Shown here piece after piece: positions 46,301-59,734 of a DNA stretch of 64,000 bases (position 1 is the stretch's first letter; each line of letters opens with the position of its first letter). Made by a program: the position numbers and the translations under genes. The stretch comes from Phragmites australis (lineage: Eukaryota; Streptophyta; Magnoliopsida; Poales; Poaceae), in NCBI RefSeq assembly GCF_958298935.1, contig NC_084937.1, positions 28,095,568-28,159,567 on the forward strand, read 5' to 3'. The notes beneath the pieces were generated by a model. It was not told the origin of the DNA. It saw nothing but the letters and a program-made list of their open reading frames with translations, and searched no databases.

Positions 46301-47470
46301 TGTACTGCTTCCGATTTATCCCATAAGAGATAGCACGCCCCTACCGAGCTTTTTACTCGGGCTGACACTTAAACACCATTGCCGCAATGTGGCCTTGCAA
46401 AGTTTGGTCCAGGCACGGCCTCTCCAGAGTTGCGAAACTCCATATGCTGCTGTGTGTTTGGTTGATCATAGCCAAACTCATGAACAACATTGACCAAAAA
46501 TGGAGCAAAGCCAATCAAAAAGTAGCCTGCAACTGTCTACTCTCGAAGCTTCCCCTCCCCTTGCTACAACTGAGAGAGGCAAAAGGAAAGGTGATAGGTC
46601 GATTTGGTGTCAGATTTGTCAGTTCCTTTTCCCTTCGCTGATCTTTCCAAGTACCAGAGAGCGGGGGAATCGGCCTCTCGCTGCCTGATCTGTAAATACT
46701 ACCTAGTATAGGTTTCCTTGATAGCCTTGTTAGGGTTTCCCATGGAAAATAGGTCACATGGGGACTTATGCTCTAGTTTGGTTCTTCTAGTGGCCGGAGC
46801 TAGCGTCGGTGACTCCTCCAGCGAGGACCGATTCGAGATATGTCCAGGTTCTCTATGGTGTTTTGTGTGTATAGGGGTTCCTGCTACTTTATCCTTTTCG
46901 TCGATAGCAGTGGGAACGTTGTGAAGGAGTTTGTCCCTTCAGGAGGTCAGCAGAGGTGGCGGTGTCATCTTTGATGTATTCTTTGGCATTCTCCTAATGA
47001 GGTTTGGCTTACTCCAAGTCAAATCCACCGACAGGCTGGTGGTATTTGGATTTGGTCTTGTGAGTTTTGGTTTGTGCTGCATCTATGTGATGGGATGCGA
47101 ATTTTAAGTCCGGGTTGACAACGTGCTCGTTGGAGGCACCATTTCTCCCTTCTGAGCTGTTGGTGTGCTCGGCGACGCCATATTTCTTTCTGGCCAGCGA
47201 GGTTGCCAGAAGTGTTCACCATTCTTAATACATCCTGATTGTTGTATGTTATTTTTGTTGGTTGCTAAAAATATAATGATTTTTAATGGTCCCTTCTCGT
47301 CGGTATGGATTTCGGTCCCGGTTTGTTGGACCGTGTTTGGTAATGGCGAATGGGTGTCGGTGGAAGGCCCTATGTTTTTTCTTTATGTTTTTATTCTTCC
47401 CAGATTCCTGTTTTGTAATATGCGTGTGCTGCACATGGATCTAATAGAAGTCACCCCTTCTTAAAAAAAC
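46301..47470. other. non-genic stretch, possible retroposed fragment
   Basis: An island with plus-strand frames (46718-46924, 47165-47464) that match nothing I recognise. It ends CCCTTCTTAAAAAAAC at about 47470, as do many 3' ends of LINE-type or retroposed sequences in grasses. No target duplication was found. Confidence 0.3.
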
Positions 47471-50332
47471 AGAGCAGACAAATTACGATCCTCGGCATTT
47501 CCGTATTTCACATCGCTTTTGCTAGCATCTTGAGAGAAAAAAACGTTACTTTTGCTACCACCGGTACACTGAAATAGCGAAACCAGTGGAGATCACAGGC
47601 AGATAGCGCCGGCTGAGTTGAACAGGTGCAGGTGAAGGCCATGCATGCTGCAGCTCAACCGGCATGTGCACACGTCCCCTTGGTGCTATCAACAAGCGCT
47701 AGGTAACGAGAGCTCATAATTTCACTGGGTGGCACAATCTGTTTGTTGGGCAGGCGGGCCTTAGAGGTCCATCACGCCAGCCGGCCCCCATCACCGATTA
47801 TTAGCAATCGGGTCACTGGTCACGTACCGGACCTCCATGCCGCTTCGTACCGTCGTACAGGCTGTGCCACAAAAGTGCGGCACCGGGGGTCGTGTCACCG
47901 GCAAACGGCCCAAATCAAGCGCCCATCCGACGCAGACTCGCAACCTTACTACTGCTACCAACGGCGCACCGGTTTCACACACGTGGAATCATGGTACAGT
48001 AAGCCTAATAAGTAAAAAAAAAAATAGTATAATAAAAGAGAAATTTGTATATGTAAAATTTATAATAGGATTATATCTAATCTTAGTATAGAGGAGAATG
48101 ATGAGTACTTGGATGTAATAAAACTATCTCGTTTAGAGTTGGTTGTCTGTAGTAACGCTGCGAGGGGATCAAGATGGTAACCGATTTATGAGGGATGAAA
48201 ATAATTCTCGTATATACCTTGGTGTATGTGATGGGGGTGACGAACACAACTTCTATGGTAGACGGTGATGGAGGCAACATGTGGGTGATGACACACCCTT
48301 TCTAGAAATTAGTGTTGTAGGTGAAATATAGGAGGCGTCGTACCTTTTAAAGAAATACGACGTTGTAGGCGAAGTACGGGAGACGGTGCACCATCTGGAG
48401 AAATTTGATGATAAATATATGGAAAATAGATAATATAATATTGAATGTATTTTTAGAATATATGAAAGATAAATATTGGATATTTAGGTATGAAAGATAA
48501 ATAATAGGAGATTAACTATATTTTTAGAAAGAGGAATGAGATATAATTTTGTATTATGACTATTTTATTAATTTCAATTGACTGTGAATATCAATTATCT
48601 GTTATAATTCTGTATTTTATAGGAGTATAAAAGTATAGAAGTTGTTACTGAGTTACTTGACCCGTGTGTTAGTGGCATGCATACTGCCGAACACAGCGCA
48701 CGACACGGACACCTCTTCTTACCCTGACGCCGAGCACTGGTTCGCCGTGGCATGGGCAGCTCGATGGTCCATGGCAAGCAGCTGTGCACTCGAACCAAAA
48801 CTTGGCTTGATTAGTTAGTGAAGGTAGTTATATTTTTATTTATTAGGGATTAAATCCTAAATTTATTTTTTTTCTAATTAAAATGATTTTTTTATAATAA
48901 GTGATGTATTCTCGATAACAAGATATCTATAATAATTTCGTCAATCTTCACATTTCATATATCTGATTTTTAATGGGTGCTGTATGTTTGTGTGTTATAT
49001 TGGGATTAAAAAAAAGATGTGCGCTCCACTGATCATGCACGCATCTAATAGGAACGACAAGTTCGATTTTGATATCTATCTCTTTTGGAAGAAAGTTTTA
49101 TAGAATTTTTTACAGAAAGATTTTTGTGAGATTTTGATTTATATTATCTTTCCTTTGATCTAATGGTTTACGTGTACGGGAGAGAAAGATGATAGCACGT
49201 GTCGTATTGGAAGAAGAGATCTTTTTGAAGAACCCGATCTCCCTCCCCGTTTCGTTCCCGCAAAAGCCATCGGATTCGCGAGATCAATCTTATTTTATCC
49301 TGAGAACAAAAGGTGCAAGCAGCTGAACGAATCTGCCAAGAAATGCAACAAAGGCAATGATGCGCTCGGGTCGCGTGGAATTTCTTGGACGTGTGACATC
49401 TACGCCTCTGGCCAAGAGGGCGGTGGCAGTACAGGATCAGCGTCAAGCTAGCACGCGCGCACTAGCTCGCCGCGCCACTAGCTTTAACCCGGATGCTTGT
49501 TCGATCGATCGCCGGCCGGCGCACCGAGCGATTTCGGCGTCGACCCGCCGCCCAATCGGCTCCGAGGTTCGGCGCCTTTGCACGTGCGCGCTGGTACAAT
49601 GATTTCTACCGGTTCTGCTGCGGTCACATCGCTGTTCACCCATCGCCACCGCCCCCCGGCCGCACGGATATCGCAGAATCTATCGGTGCAATGGCGATCG
49701 GATTCACCGATCGATTTACAGTGGCCGCGTCAGCGTCGGCGGCGCCATTTGGGCACGATGACATGTCTGTTTCTGCCGTGAGACGCTCGGTTCATTTCCT
49801 GCTGCTTCGAAGTTGCCTGTCGCGCGCGAGCGTCACGGTCGTCGAGCATGAGAAGTGAACGGGAGAGTGAGAGAGATCGGAGCGCTTGCCTGCCGGCGAG
49901 ACGACAAGCTGCCAGTAGCTTGACCGTGGTGCATGGTGCCAGTCGCTTGTTGGGGCCCCGATACCGACAGGTCACTATCTGTCATGTTGCGGCACACTTT
50001 TATTTCAGGTCTTATGTCTAAAGTGAGACTTTGTATATTCTACTTGTGTTTGAAATATATTGTGAGCTCACCGTTTCAAGTGCGATCAAAGTGATAGAAG
50101 TTTATTGGCGCAAGTAAACGTTACCCCTAGTGGAAATAACCTTTGGGTAATGTTGGCATCGAATCCGCGCGAGAAATCATCAAAACAATCTTGCTACTGA
50201 CGAGTAGGGGCGAAGCTACTTTCATTTAGAGTGGTGCATTAGTATTAGGGTGATTTTTTTTTACTAGTAACATGCTCATATTGATCATATAAATTTACAT
50301 TGTTATTAGATATATGATGATCTGACACTAGG
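47471..50332. other. non-genic stretch with a GC island at 49.3-49.9 kb
   Basis: AT-rich except for 47740-47990 and 49350-49930, which are GC-rich and open in several frames on both strands. No domain is recognised in any frame, and there is no sign of consistent exon borders. Confidence 0.4.
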
Positions 50333-51005
50333 ATTAGGAATGGCAATGGATCCAAATCCACCGGGTATCACTCCATATCCGTATACATCTCAAACAAACA
50401 CACTCGCCATAATACTTATACCCACTTATAGGTACAATTTTTATCCATACTCGTATCTGAGCAGGTACCAGACTACCTACACCCACTTCAACATTCAGGA
50501 TCTAATGATGACTGGGAGGGGAACTGGCGACAATGTCGGTTGGCTGGGACTGAGGTAGCAGCTGGCAGCAGTCGGGAGGGGAGTGGCGGGCGATGGGGGC
50601 ACAGGACGATGGGGCCTCAGGTGGCAGGTCGAGGAAGCGAGGTCGACGGGAGCATGGTGCCGAGCGCTAACTGTGGCCATACGAGACAGCGGGAACCAGG
50701 TGTTGGGAGCGATGATGATCGAGTGACGCGAGTGGTCAGGCAATGACGAGTCCACGAGTGGCTATGGTCGATGGCCGACGAGAAAACGTCCTCACGATCA
50801 AGGGATTAGGGTCTCAGAGAGTTTAGGGTTCAAAGGGTTTGGAGGCTTTGGGCTACATCACTACATGGGCTAGATGAATAAAGATGGGTTGGTAAGGGGT
50901 CTATGGGTAAACGAGTTCACGTACTACGAGAACGTATCCAAACCCGCTTTATCCAATATGTGAGGTTTTTGCCGGCTAATAGATTCATACATAAGAAAAA
51001 TATCT
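50333..51005. repeat. candidate dispersed element with GGATCCAAATCC terminus
   Basis: The left part reads AGGAATGGCAATGGATCCAA then ATCCACCGGG. The right part contains CGTATCCAAACCCGCTTTATCC, a weak reversed relative. The interior is GC-richer (50510-50700). This pattern recurs in grass genomes as a non-autonomous repeat, but the ends are not proven. Confidence 0.3.
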
Positions 51006-52821
51006 CATATCTAATCCTAATGAAATAATTACTCATCACGTAACCAGTACACATTATCATCTCTAACTAGGATCATTTCGGTTTAAGTGTTGCCCATGGT
51101 GACTAGTGAGCATACATGCTTGCAAGTTGCATGACGTCAACTGCAAGCTTTCTCCTACGTCGACATCCCGTTTGGCTTGGCGAATCGCTCGCCCTGTCGT
51201 GACGTGCGCGTACTGCTACAAGAGGCACAGTTTGTCCTAGCGTTGTCGACGAATAGTGGGGCCAGCGGTCAGTTAAATAGGCTTTGTGGCACTGTCACGA
51301 GGTCGACCTACGTGACACGCACTGGCCACCTGTCCAGTGTGTTGTCAGCGTAATCGCTGATGCTGGACCTTTCACTCGCACAGAAGCTGTCTCCTGCGCA
51401 CCTTCTGACGTCGGACTAAACTCGAGCCCTCGTCCTGTTTCTATTTGTCCTGATTTTTCCCTTCCTTTCCTCCAGACTAAATTTATCTTGTTGATTCCTC
51501 GTTCGGTTACGAGGTGTGTGATAGTGGTGTAATTGTGTGTGTATGATGTGTATATGTAGTGATGGTTTATGTTTTTTTATATTTGAAATGTCGAAGAGCT
51601 GGTGTTTTTTTTTTTGAAATGTTGAAGAGCTGTGTTAATTTCTTGTGTATCCTACTTATAGAAAACTTATTGTATGCCATTCACACATCATATAAATAAT
51701 GTTAAGCTAGATTAGTTGTTTCCATAAAATAATTGATTTAGAATGAGAGTGATTCACTCAACACTTTTAATTACGAACTCAACACTTTTAATTACGACCT
51801 GTCACACTTGAATTCCTAGCAAACAGTTGGACCGCAATTCATGAAAGGGTTGCTTCTTGCTAACAAAACAAAATAGCCACTGAGTTTTGAAGAACTTGTA
51901 TTTTTATCTGAGAGCTAGACCTCTTATCTAATTAACTGTTAAATTTAGATGTTTAGATATAATTTGTACTTATTCCATCGTAGTGTTCAGATTCACTCTC
52001 CCCTCAAGCTATAAATTAAGATGATGCATAGCTTCGATGACCCTAAACCCGAAAACTTATTGCTGACGAAGACTATAGCAGATGTAGAGGAGTTAGGTAG
52101 GGGAGAATCATACACCTCTCTCATTGTTCTTTTTCTTCCTCCTCTTCTTCGCCACAATTTTTTTCTTCCTCTCCCTTATCTATGGCAAAAAAAAAAAAAA
52201 TGTTGAGACTCAGGAGGGTTTTCATTGGCTGCGAAACAATACGAGCCTGAAGCCAAGCCTCTCCCGGACAGAGAGTGCACGTATTAATAAAAAACTTATG
52301 TATCCGCAGGGCATAACCACTCACAGCTCATTGGTGCAGTAATGAATTCTAATCCGTAGCTTTAGACACCCTGTTTTTTATGAGCGCAATAGATAAGCTT
52401 TTCCAACAATGGAAGCAATTGGTTAATCTATCATCGTTGTGTACTCTAACAAAACTACAAGAATGGAAAGAGCACATCTATGGCAGAATCTTGAATTGGT
52501 CACTCCCTCTATGTACTAAAATAGATCTGTTCTGATCCATATCCACAAGTCTTGGAAGTATTCTTCTACCTTCTACTCATGGCCGTTGCTTACTTCAATA
52601 AATAAACCCTACAAAAACAAATTGTTTTTAAGGAAGCAATGGTCACAAGTTGACTTTGGCATGTCATTTTCAATTTGTTTATCAGGTCATTTTCAAACTA
52701 GTTTAAGAATTTTGGGGTTCAGAGCATAAAACAACAAGCAACCTTTGGCATCCACAAGAGCTGACAGAGCATCCTATGGATGAAATTCTTCATACCTGAC
52801 AGACTATTCCCAATCATATTC
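51006..52821. other. non-genic stretch
   Basis: No gene recognised. There is an A-run at 52186-52200. Short frames at 51284-51532 and 52021-52342 have no domain. Confidence 0.4.
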
Positions 52822-53328
52822 CCTTCATTTCGTTCCCTTTCCGATTCCCTTCATTTCGTTCTCTTCCCGATTCCCTTCTCCGTTCCCATTCCCTTTATTT
52901 TCTCTTATCTCCAACAGCTTCCCTTCGAGGGGAATCGCGAAGGGAAATGAGAGAGAATCCCGCCCTGAAGGGAATGACCCTGGGAATCCCGTCGTGAAGG
53001 GAACTATGAAGGAAAATCGTTGGAGCGCTGAAGTGAACGAAAATTCCTTAACGGTGGGATTTTGGTCCCCGAAGCGAATCCGTTGGGGCGGCCTTAGATC
53101 ATGCCCAACGGATTCCCTTTACGACCTAAAATCACTTCGTGAAGAGATTTTCGTTCACTTCAGCGTTCCAACGATTTCTCTTTACTAAGGATTTCTCAAT
53201 GCCATCCTTTCAGGACGGGATTATCTCATTTCCCGTTACGAATCCCTTAGAAGGGAAACGGTTAAAAATAAGAAAAAATAAAGAGAATAAGAATAGAGGA
53301 GGGAATTAGAAAGGGAATGAAATGAAGT
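52822..53328. mobile_element. foldback element, about 250 bp arms
   Basis: Most of this 507 bp segment is self-complementary. Outer arms: CTTCATTTCGTTCCCTTTCC on the left against GAAAGGGAATGAAATGAAG on the right. Inner arms: GCTGAAGTGAACGAAAAT against ATTTTCGTTCACTTCAGC, and CGAATCCGTTGGG against CCCAACGGATTC. The turn is at about 53085. It is non-coding and rich in GGGAA motifs. A transcript would form a long hairpin. The termini are approximate. Confidence 0.75.
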
Positions 53329-54129
53329 AAAAATAGTTGAGGATGGTGTTAGGCGTGCCGCAAGTAGTGTCAACTAACTCTATGAATTTCTATTTTCTTT
53401 GACCACAATCATGTGATGTTTTGTACACTAATACAATCTCTGAAACACAACTTTATCAAAAATATTGTATTATATCTCTAAAACCTAATGGAATCGTAAT
53501 ATTACGAAAACATTCTCTAGAAAAATCTCGTGTTATTTTATCATGTGCAATATTAGCAGCATGAGTGATTAAACCACACCTCCAATTCACGGAGAAATTA
53601 TTGCAAAGAACAGATTGAAACGGACCAGTACTAGTCTACAAGTGAGTGCATCGCTGAATCGGCAGAAGCAACGGCAACGATGGTGACACACTTCTTTAAT
53701 TGGGAGTAGCAGTGACCGCCAAGAGTACCTGAACGTGACATTTCAATAGAAGATTGGAATCGTCAAAGCCGTTACGACTGCCGTCGAACGGCGACGGGCA
53801 GCCAACGGATCGTCCTCGGCCGGCCGGCCGCAGTTTTTCCGGTCTCCAGCGACCAGGAACCAGCCGGGACTGGACTGGCAACGGCTGACTTAGGTCTGCT
53901 AATGGTTTGGAACCCACACCAAAATCAACTTAGCCGACACAATAAAAACAAACAACCTGGCCCCAATTAATCCATGCAACAACATTAAAAAAAAACTAGC
54001 TTAACTCAACCCATCAAGTATTTCCACCCAAATTAACCCAACCTGAATATCAGAAATGGGTATTACAAATGATGAATGGAACATTTGACCATTTTACAGT
54101 GTAACGGCTATTACAAGCCAATTTTATAT
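53329..54129. other. non-genic stretch
   Basis: No gene or clear element seen. Confidence 0.4.
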
Positions 54130-54403
54130 TCTCTCTAGTCCAAAATAAGTATCATTTTAGATTGTGGTGCAATTAATTATTTCAAACTTTAGTTATAAAT
54201 TACTTTTTATATATTGAGTTTGGATACTTGAAAATAGCACGGGTAGATTTGTGTCAAAAGTATTTTTATAATAATATAATTTTATTATGTTTTATCAATA
54301 TATTAAAAAATAGTAATCAAGTTGTACTTTAAAAACTATATCAATATCTGAAACGACACTTTGCAGTAAACATAATTATACAACAAAGCCAAAGAGGACG
54401 GAT
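54130..54403. mobile_element. degenerate Stowaway-like MITE
   Basis: Left CTCTCTAGTCCAAAATAAGT and right GCCAAAGAGGACGG resemble decayed Stowaway termini around an AT-rich, partly palindromic interior of usual size. Mismatches are many. Confidence 0.4.
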
Positions 54404-54776
54404 GAATAAATCCCCATTCAGTATGACCACAAAATATTAACAAGTTGAACAATTAAAAGCATTGCTGGATTGATTCATTACAAGCTGTTGCAGATGTTGT
54501 CACAGCGAGTCCTGAGAGTTGAAACCATCAATGGTAAAAGGTCATGCAACAGAATTCTGAAAAGCAAGAGGAGATCGGAGAAACCATAGCTAGGAGTCCA
54601 CAGAATGCTCCATAGATCCACTCGAACAACCTGAATCAATCCTAGCTTGAGACCATGTACTTCGAACAAAAGTGGTGTTGTTACATCTTTGCTGCAGGTC
54701 CAAAGAGATTGCTGGTTTCAGCCGCAAAAATCTCACCATAGCAAATTAAATATAAGACTACGGGTATATATGTTTC

Positions 54777-55050
54777 AGGCTGTTTTTGTTTTCTGCTTCT
54801 GTTAGGAGTTAGAATCCAAACAAACGAGTTTGTTAAAAAGTGGATTTTAAGAAGTAAAAAGTCTGTTTATGAGGAAATGAACAAGAAACTAAGAAGCTAG
54901 CTGAGTGTATCTTTTTCGAGAAGTAATATGTTGAAAAGCTAAAAAATTATTGTAAAATTCAACAGCTAAAATCAAAAATAATTTTTCAAAAAAACCAAAA
55001 ACTCAATTTTTCAGAGAAATCAGAAGAAAATATACAAACAAACAGACTCT
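54777..55050. mobile_element. foldback MITE, inverted relative of 10.3 kb
   Basis: Left AGGCTGTTTTTGTTTTCTGC and right ACAAACAAACAGACTCT are partial inverted repeats. The interior carries GAGGAAATGAACAAGAAACT, the reverse complement of a segment in the 10313-10567 element. Confidence 0.55.
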
Positions 55051-56782
55051 AAGATACTAACACTCACTCCAACATGATAAAAGAGACTAATAAAGACTAC
55101 TACCAATCCAGTCCCAATCAACTACTAAGAGTAAAAGGAAGCGGGGAACCCAACCTAAGGTTTGACTTACCGTTTAAGGCTCGGTTATCGAGCCCGATCG
55201 GTAACTGAAGATGCGCGATTATCACGATAATCGCTCAAAATTCAGCTGAAATTCGTACAAAATTTATTTACTAATTTTGAAATTTGGTCAAAAAAATTAT
55301 CAGAATCGCCTCTCGGCAACCGGTCTAATCGGACCGGTTACCGAGCGATTTTCTCAATTTATTGAGCGGTTTTCTCAAATTTTTCGCATCGTTGGTAACC
55401 ACTCAGTTTTGTTAGTAACCACTCGGTTTTTTCAATTTATTACGCAGTTTTCTTGATTTTCAGTGAAGTTCAACAAAAAACCAAAAAATTGGCTCAATCT
55501 TATAAAATCAATAACTAATTCATCTGAGCTTCAAATCGAAAAATTGGTTTCTTTATAACATGATCTACATGATAAAAGTATTTATACTCATAAAAAAGTT
55601 AAAAATTTTCTGTGAGAAAATGTATTTGTTAAACCAAGTTAAATGCATAGTTTACTCTTTGCTAATCCAAAAATCACGAAACTAATTTTTTTTAGTCTTC
55701 TTACATGATCCTATATCTCCGAAAAATACATGAACTCATGAATTATTTATTATAACATGCAGGATTGTGTAAATATTGTTACGACTAGATTAATTCATAA
55801 CTGACCCATCACACCTCTAAATTAGTGAAACCATTTTTATTAGTTTATTTATACTATTATTTATGTAGAAAAAATAATAGTATATATAAAAAAGTTAATT
55901 ATAGTGTTGTTTCTCAACATATTCACTTTATGCTTGTGAAATTTGTAAAAATTATAGAGAAATTAATAAAACTCTAAATGAAGTTAAATCAATTTTAAAG
56001 ATCCTCTTAAGATACGTCCTACACAAGAAAAATTGGTTTGCATGTTAAACTTTTCCTTAACATAAGTTAATAATTGAGCTGCACGCTTCAACTTTTTTTA
56101 TTTTTTTTTAAACTTCCTCCCTATAGAATATGATGCAAACAATATTATTTTTGAAAAAAAAACACAGAAAGCCTTAGAATTGTTTCTATTTTTAGATTTG
56201 TTTGATTTTTTTATTTTTTTAAATTTTTTAATTCAAATTCGGTTACCGTTCGATTTCTGAAATCAGATCGAAACATTAAACTCAGTAACCACGAATTTTA
56301 ATCCATTACCGTCCATAAATTAAATCCCGATCCAACCAAGAACGTAGATCAAAACGCAAGCAGGCACAGACAAACAAAGCACAAATCAAGAGAGAGCATT
56401 GCCAACTTCTAGAAACCAGAAGCAGCCACGTATCTCGATGACCACCTTGGCCTGGTTATTCGGGTCATGGTGGGATTTAAAGCACTATGCTTCTAGCTCT
56501 AGACTTTGGTTCTCCTCCCAAATCATCCTCGCTCGAGACTCTACGGTGACCGAAGAAGGGAAATGTGCCTCTCTGCGATGACGACGCAAGAGGAGGTTAA
56601 GAAGAAATAGATCGTCATGGAGTATCTATGAAGGGACATCGATCGCTGCACCGAGCTCTGGCTGCTTCAGACAAATGTAGCCACCAAGGGTTTCACCTCG
56701 TGCGATGGAGACAACGATGGCCGCTGCTGGTGTAGGGGAGCCTAAGCTTAGAGGACAGGAGGATGAATCAGTGGTGGCAGAG
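55051..56782. other. non-genic stretch left of the gypsy element
   Basis: 55140-56340 is AT-rich, with repeated GGTTACCGA / TCGGTTACC words near both edges that suggest an old DNA element. 56390-56782 is a more GC-rich flank and shows no recognised protein. The gypsy element inserted at its right end, so this flank once joined 62730 onwards. Confidence 0.35.
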
Positions 56783-57162
56783 TGTCATAACTAGGTACTA
56801 CAAGCTACGGTCCTGATCTCCAGATCACTCTTTTAGGCGCATCGGACGGTTGAGGACGCTCTGACGACTCTGCCGAGTTTATTTTTGCTGTTTGCCGGAT
56901 AACTACAGTTGTTCTTCCATTTTCAGCCATGGTTAAACTGTTAAGCTCATTTTTACTTTTAAACCTGGTGAGTTGTAATCGCTGGATAAGTACCCAGCCG
57001 GGAGGGGACGGGGTTATGCCATGAGAATATTCTGTACAAGAACCTCCTAGAACAGTCTAATGTAGAAATCCAGCTCTGGCGATTTCCCCAATTTTCGTTT
57101 TCCATCAATTCTTAGCCGATTGATCTTGTTCGATTCCACGAGAGCTCGAACGGGATCTGACA
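56783..57162 (+). repeat. 5' LTR of the gypsy element
   Basis: Begins TGTCATAACTAGG and ends GGGATCTGACA. The word CAGTCTAATGTAGAAATCC near its end is shared with the 3' LTR. Confidence 0.95.
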
Positions 57163-57164
57163 AC

Positions 57165-57177
57165 TGGTATCAGAGCC
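57165..57177 (+). other. primer-binding site of the gypsy element
   Basis: TGGTATCAGAGCC, an exact initiator-Met tRNA type site, starts two bases past the 5' LTR. Confidence 0.92.
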
Positions 57178-57434
57178 TTCCACTCCTCGGATTGTTGCTG
57201 ACGAATCCATTCTTGGCGGTGGGTTGCGCAACTTGTTTGCGTCTAAAATCCCCACGGCGGAGCTCAGAATTGGATTGGTGGCGACGGCGGGCGACTGGAT
57301 TCAGACAAGGGTTGCTCGGCAGGTCCGAGCGTAAAATTCCGGAGTCGGTCTCCAGTTGCGGCGGCGGTAGACCTTGCGGGACAGACTAGTGGTGAGGAAG
57401 TGATTCCGAACCGATCTGTTCCGATCTGGACCTG

Positions 57435-58510
57435 ATGACACGCTCAACGAAGGTGGCGATGGCGGCGGCGAACTCTGCTGCAACCACTGCGGCTGGAGCT
57501 ACCACCCATTCTGGTGTTTTGGGTCCTGAAGATGCTGACGGATCTAGTATGGGATTCATGGAGACTGTCCAGGACGATGTGTTGGAGTTGAAGACCCGAG
57601 TGGGCAGCGTGGAGATACGTCTGGCGCACATGGAAGACCAGCTCAGCTCGATCCAATCGTCGTTGGCAAAATTGGCCAACAACCCCAGACCTCTGGCTGA
57701 TCTTCAGCAGAGCAAACTAGAGGATTTGGAGTTAGACAACTGCACCATGGAAGAAGCAACCAAGCAAGAGGGCAAGGAGTTCAAGGAGGAAAGACAGAGT
57801 AAATTGTTGGAGGAAGCTAATCAGGGTAATCTGAGGCACTCAACCTCTTATGGGCTTGTTTACACTGAATTACCACCTAAGACCAGTGCTTATACCCATG
57901 ATGAGGAACATTTTAACAACAGACCCACCCTCACCTTTACCCACCCTTCTACTCGATTTCCTATTCCAACCCCTTACGTTCCACCTCATGTAAGACCTGC
58001 TGAATCCATTAGACACCCTCAGGTTTTTAGCCATGATCCATTGCCTCAACGCCAACCTGACCACTCATTCAGCCTTTCCATTTCTCGGCCTAAATTGGAT
58101 TTCCCTGCATTCTCTGGTGAAAACCCAATTGGATGGACACGCCAATGTGAAAAATACTTCGACCTTGCTTCAGTTCCTCAGGAGATGTGGGTTTCAATGG
58201 CCACTCTACATTGTTTTGGTCGTGCTGAGAACTGGTGGACTAGTTTGAGGATTGCTCCTAAGCAAGTCAGATGGCTTTCATTTTGCACAATGGTCTGTAA
58301 TAGATTTGCAGAGCACAATATGTATGATGTGGTTGAGCTGTTTCATGCACTTACCCAAGACTCATCTGTTAGTGCATATATTGACAAATTTGAAGAACTA
58401 ATGGCTCACATGCAGAGGCAACATCCTGGATTGCAGGAGGACTATTATGTTCGGTGTTTTGTTCGAGGTCTTAAAGATCAAATTAAGCATTACTTGAAAA
58501 ACCTCATAAA
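57435..58510 (+). pseudogene. gypsy gag region
   Basis: The frame opens at ATG 57435. A coiled-coil-prone N-terminal part (DVLELKTRVGSVEIRLAHME) is followed by a retrotransposon Gag core (LDFPAFSGENPIGWTRQCEK, MATLHCFGRAENWW, RGLKDQIKHYL). Near 58500 homology jumps to another frame, so a frameshift separates this part from the zinc knuckle and protease. The frame runs on to 58775 without homology. Confidence 0.88.
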
Positions 58511-59734
58511 CCGATCACTCTGGATGATGCATATTGGATTGCCAAGGACTTGGAAAAAGCTGCTTGGACTAGAAAACAACAGCATTACCAATCCTCCAAC
58601 AAACCTCCCTTCAATATTGTTCCTCCTCTTCAGAAACAGCTACCAAGTCTTCATGCACCAGTTAAGCTTGAGACAGCTTACAAACCTGACACTTTGGCAA
58701 AAATCGCAGTTAAGCTCAAGGAACCAGGTTCTTGTTGGAAGTGCGCTGCTCCTTGGACTCCAAAACACAAGTTAAAATGCAAATTCTACCAGAACATCGC
58801 ACATGCTATTACCTTGGAACCATACGAATTGCGGCACTCGGATGGGGACCAAGAAGAACATCACCAAGATCAAGAAGATCCACAGCCAACTCCCATCTTA
58901 ATGGAAATATCTAAACAAGCCATGACTGGATCTCACACCTCTGCAACATTCTGTGTTCCAGTTCTTCTTAGAGGAAAAAGGGGCATAGCACTTGTAGATA
59001 GTGGCAGTACTCACAGTTTTCTAGATGCATCTTTTGCCAATAAGGCTGCTTGTGACATTGAATCTACTAGCTTACAATCTATCAAAGTGGCTGGTGGGGG
59101 TGAATTACACACTGGAGGCTTTGTTCACCAATGTTATTATCATATCTATCATAAGAAGTTTTGCAATCCCTTCCTCTTGTTGGATCTTAAGAATTATGAC
59201 TTGATACTGGGATGTGACTGGATTTTCCTACACAGCTCCATTGCCATTGATCTGAAACAACGGCTCCTGACTATTTGCAAGGATGGACTCAAATCAATGA
59301 CATTTTCTGATTGCACTTCTACTCATCTATGCACTGCTATTGATGCTCCAAAGCTTGATAAGTTACTGTCAAAGGGAGCTATGGGTTACCTCATTCACCT
59401 CAAAGCACATACAGCCATGGCAGCTCCTAGTACCAATATTCCTGAGGAGATAGCTCAAATTCTGGACAGGTTTGCTGAGGTTTTTTCTGAACCACATGGT
59501 CTTCCTCCACATCGGCAGAATACTCATTCTATTCCCCTTAAACCTGGTAGCACTCCTCCTAACCTACGCCCTTACAGAATCCCCCACCATCAAAAAGATG
59601 AAGTTGAAAAACTTGTTAAAGAAATGCTAGCACAAGGCATTATACAGCATAGTGAAAGTCCATTTGCTTCTCCCTCCATCTTGGCCAGAAAAAAAGATGG
59701 TAGTTGGTGTTTCTGTGTCGACTATAGGAGTTGA
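58511..59734 (+). pseudogene. gypsy zinc knuckle, protease and RT N-terminal part
   Basis: A CxxC...H...C zinc-knuckle-like motif (CWKCAAPWTPKHKLKC) lies near 58733. The aspartic protease site ALVDSGSTHSF is near 58990. The start of reverse transcriptase follows (LRPYRIPHHQKDEVEKLVKE, then CVDYRS). A stop at 59732-59734 ends this frame inside RT, just after the DYR motif, where a base loss has shifted the frame. Confidence 0.88.
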
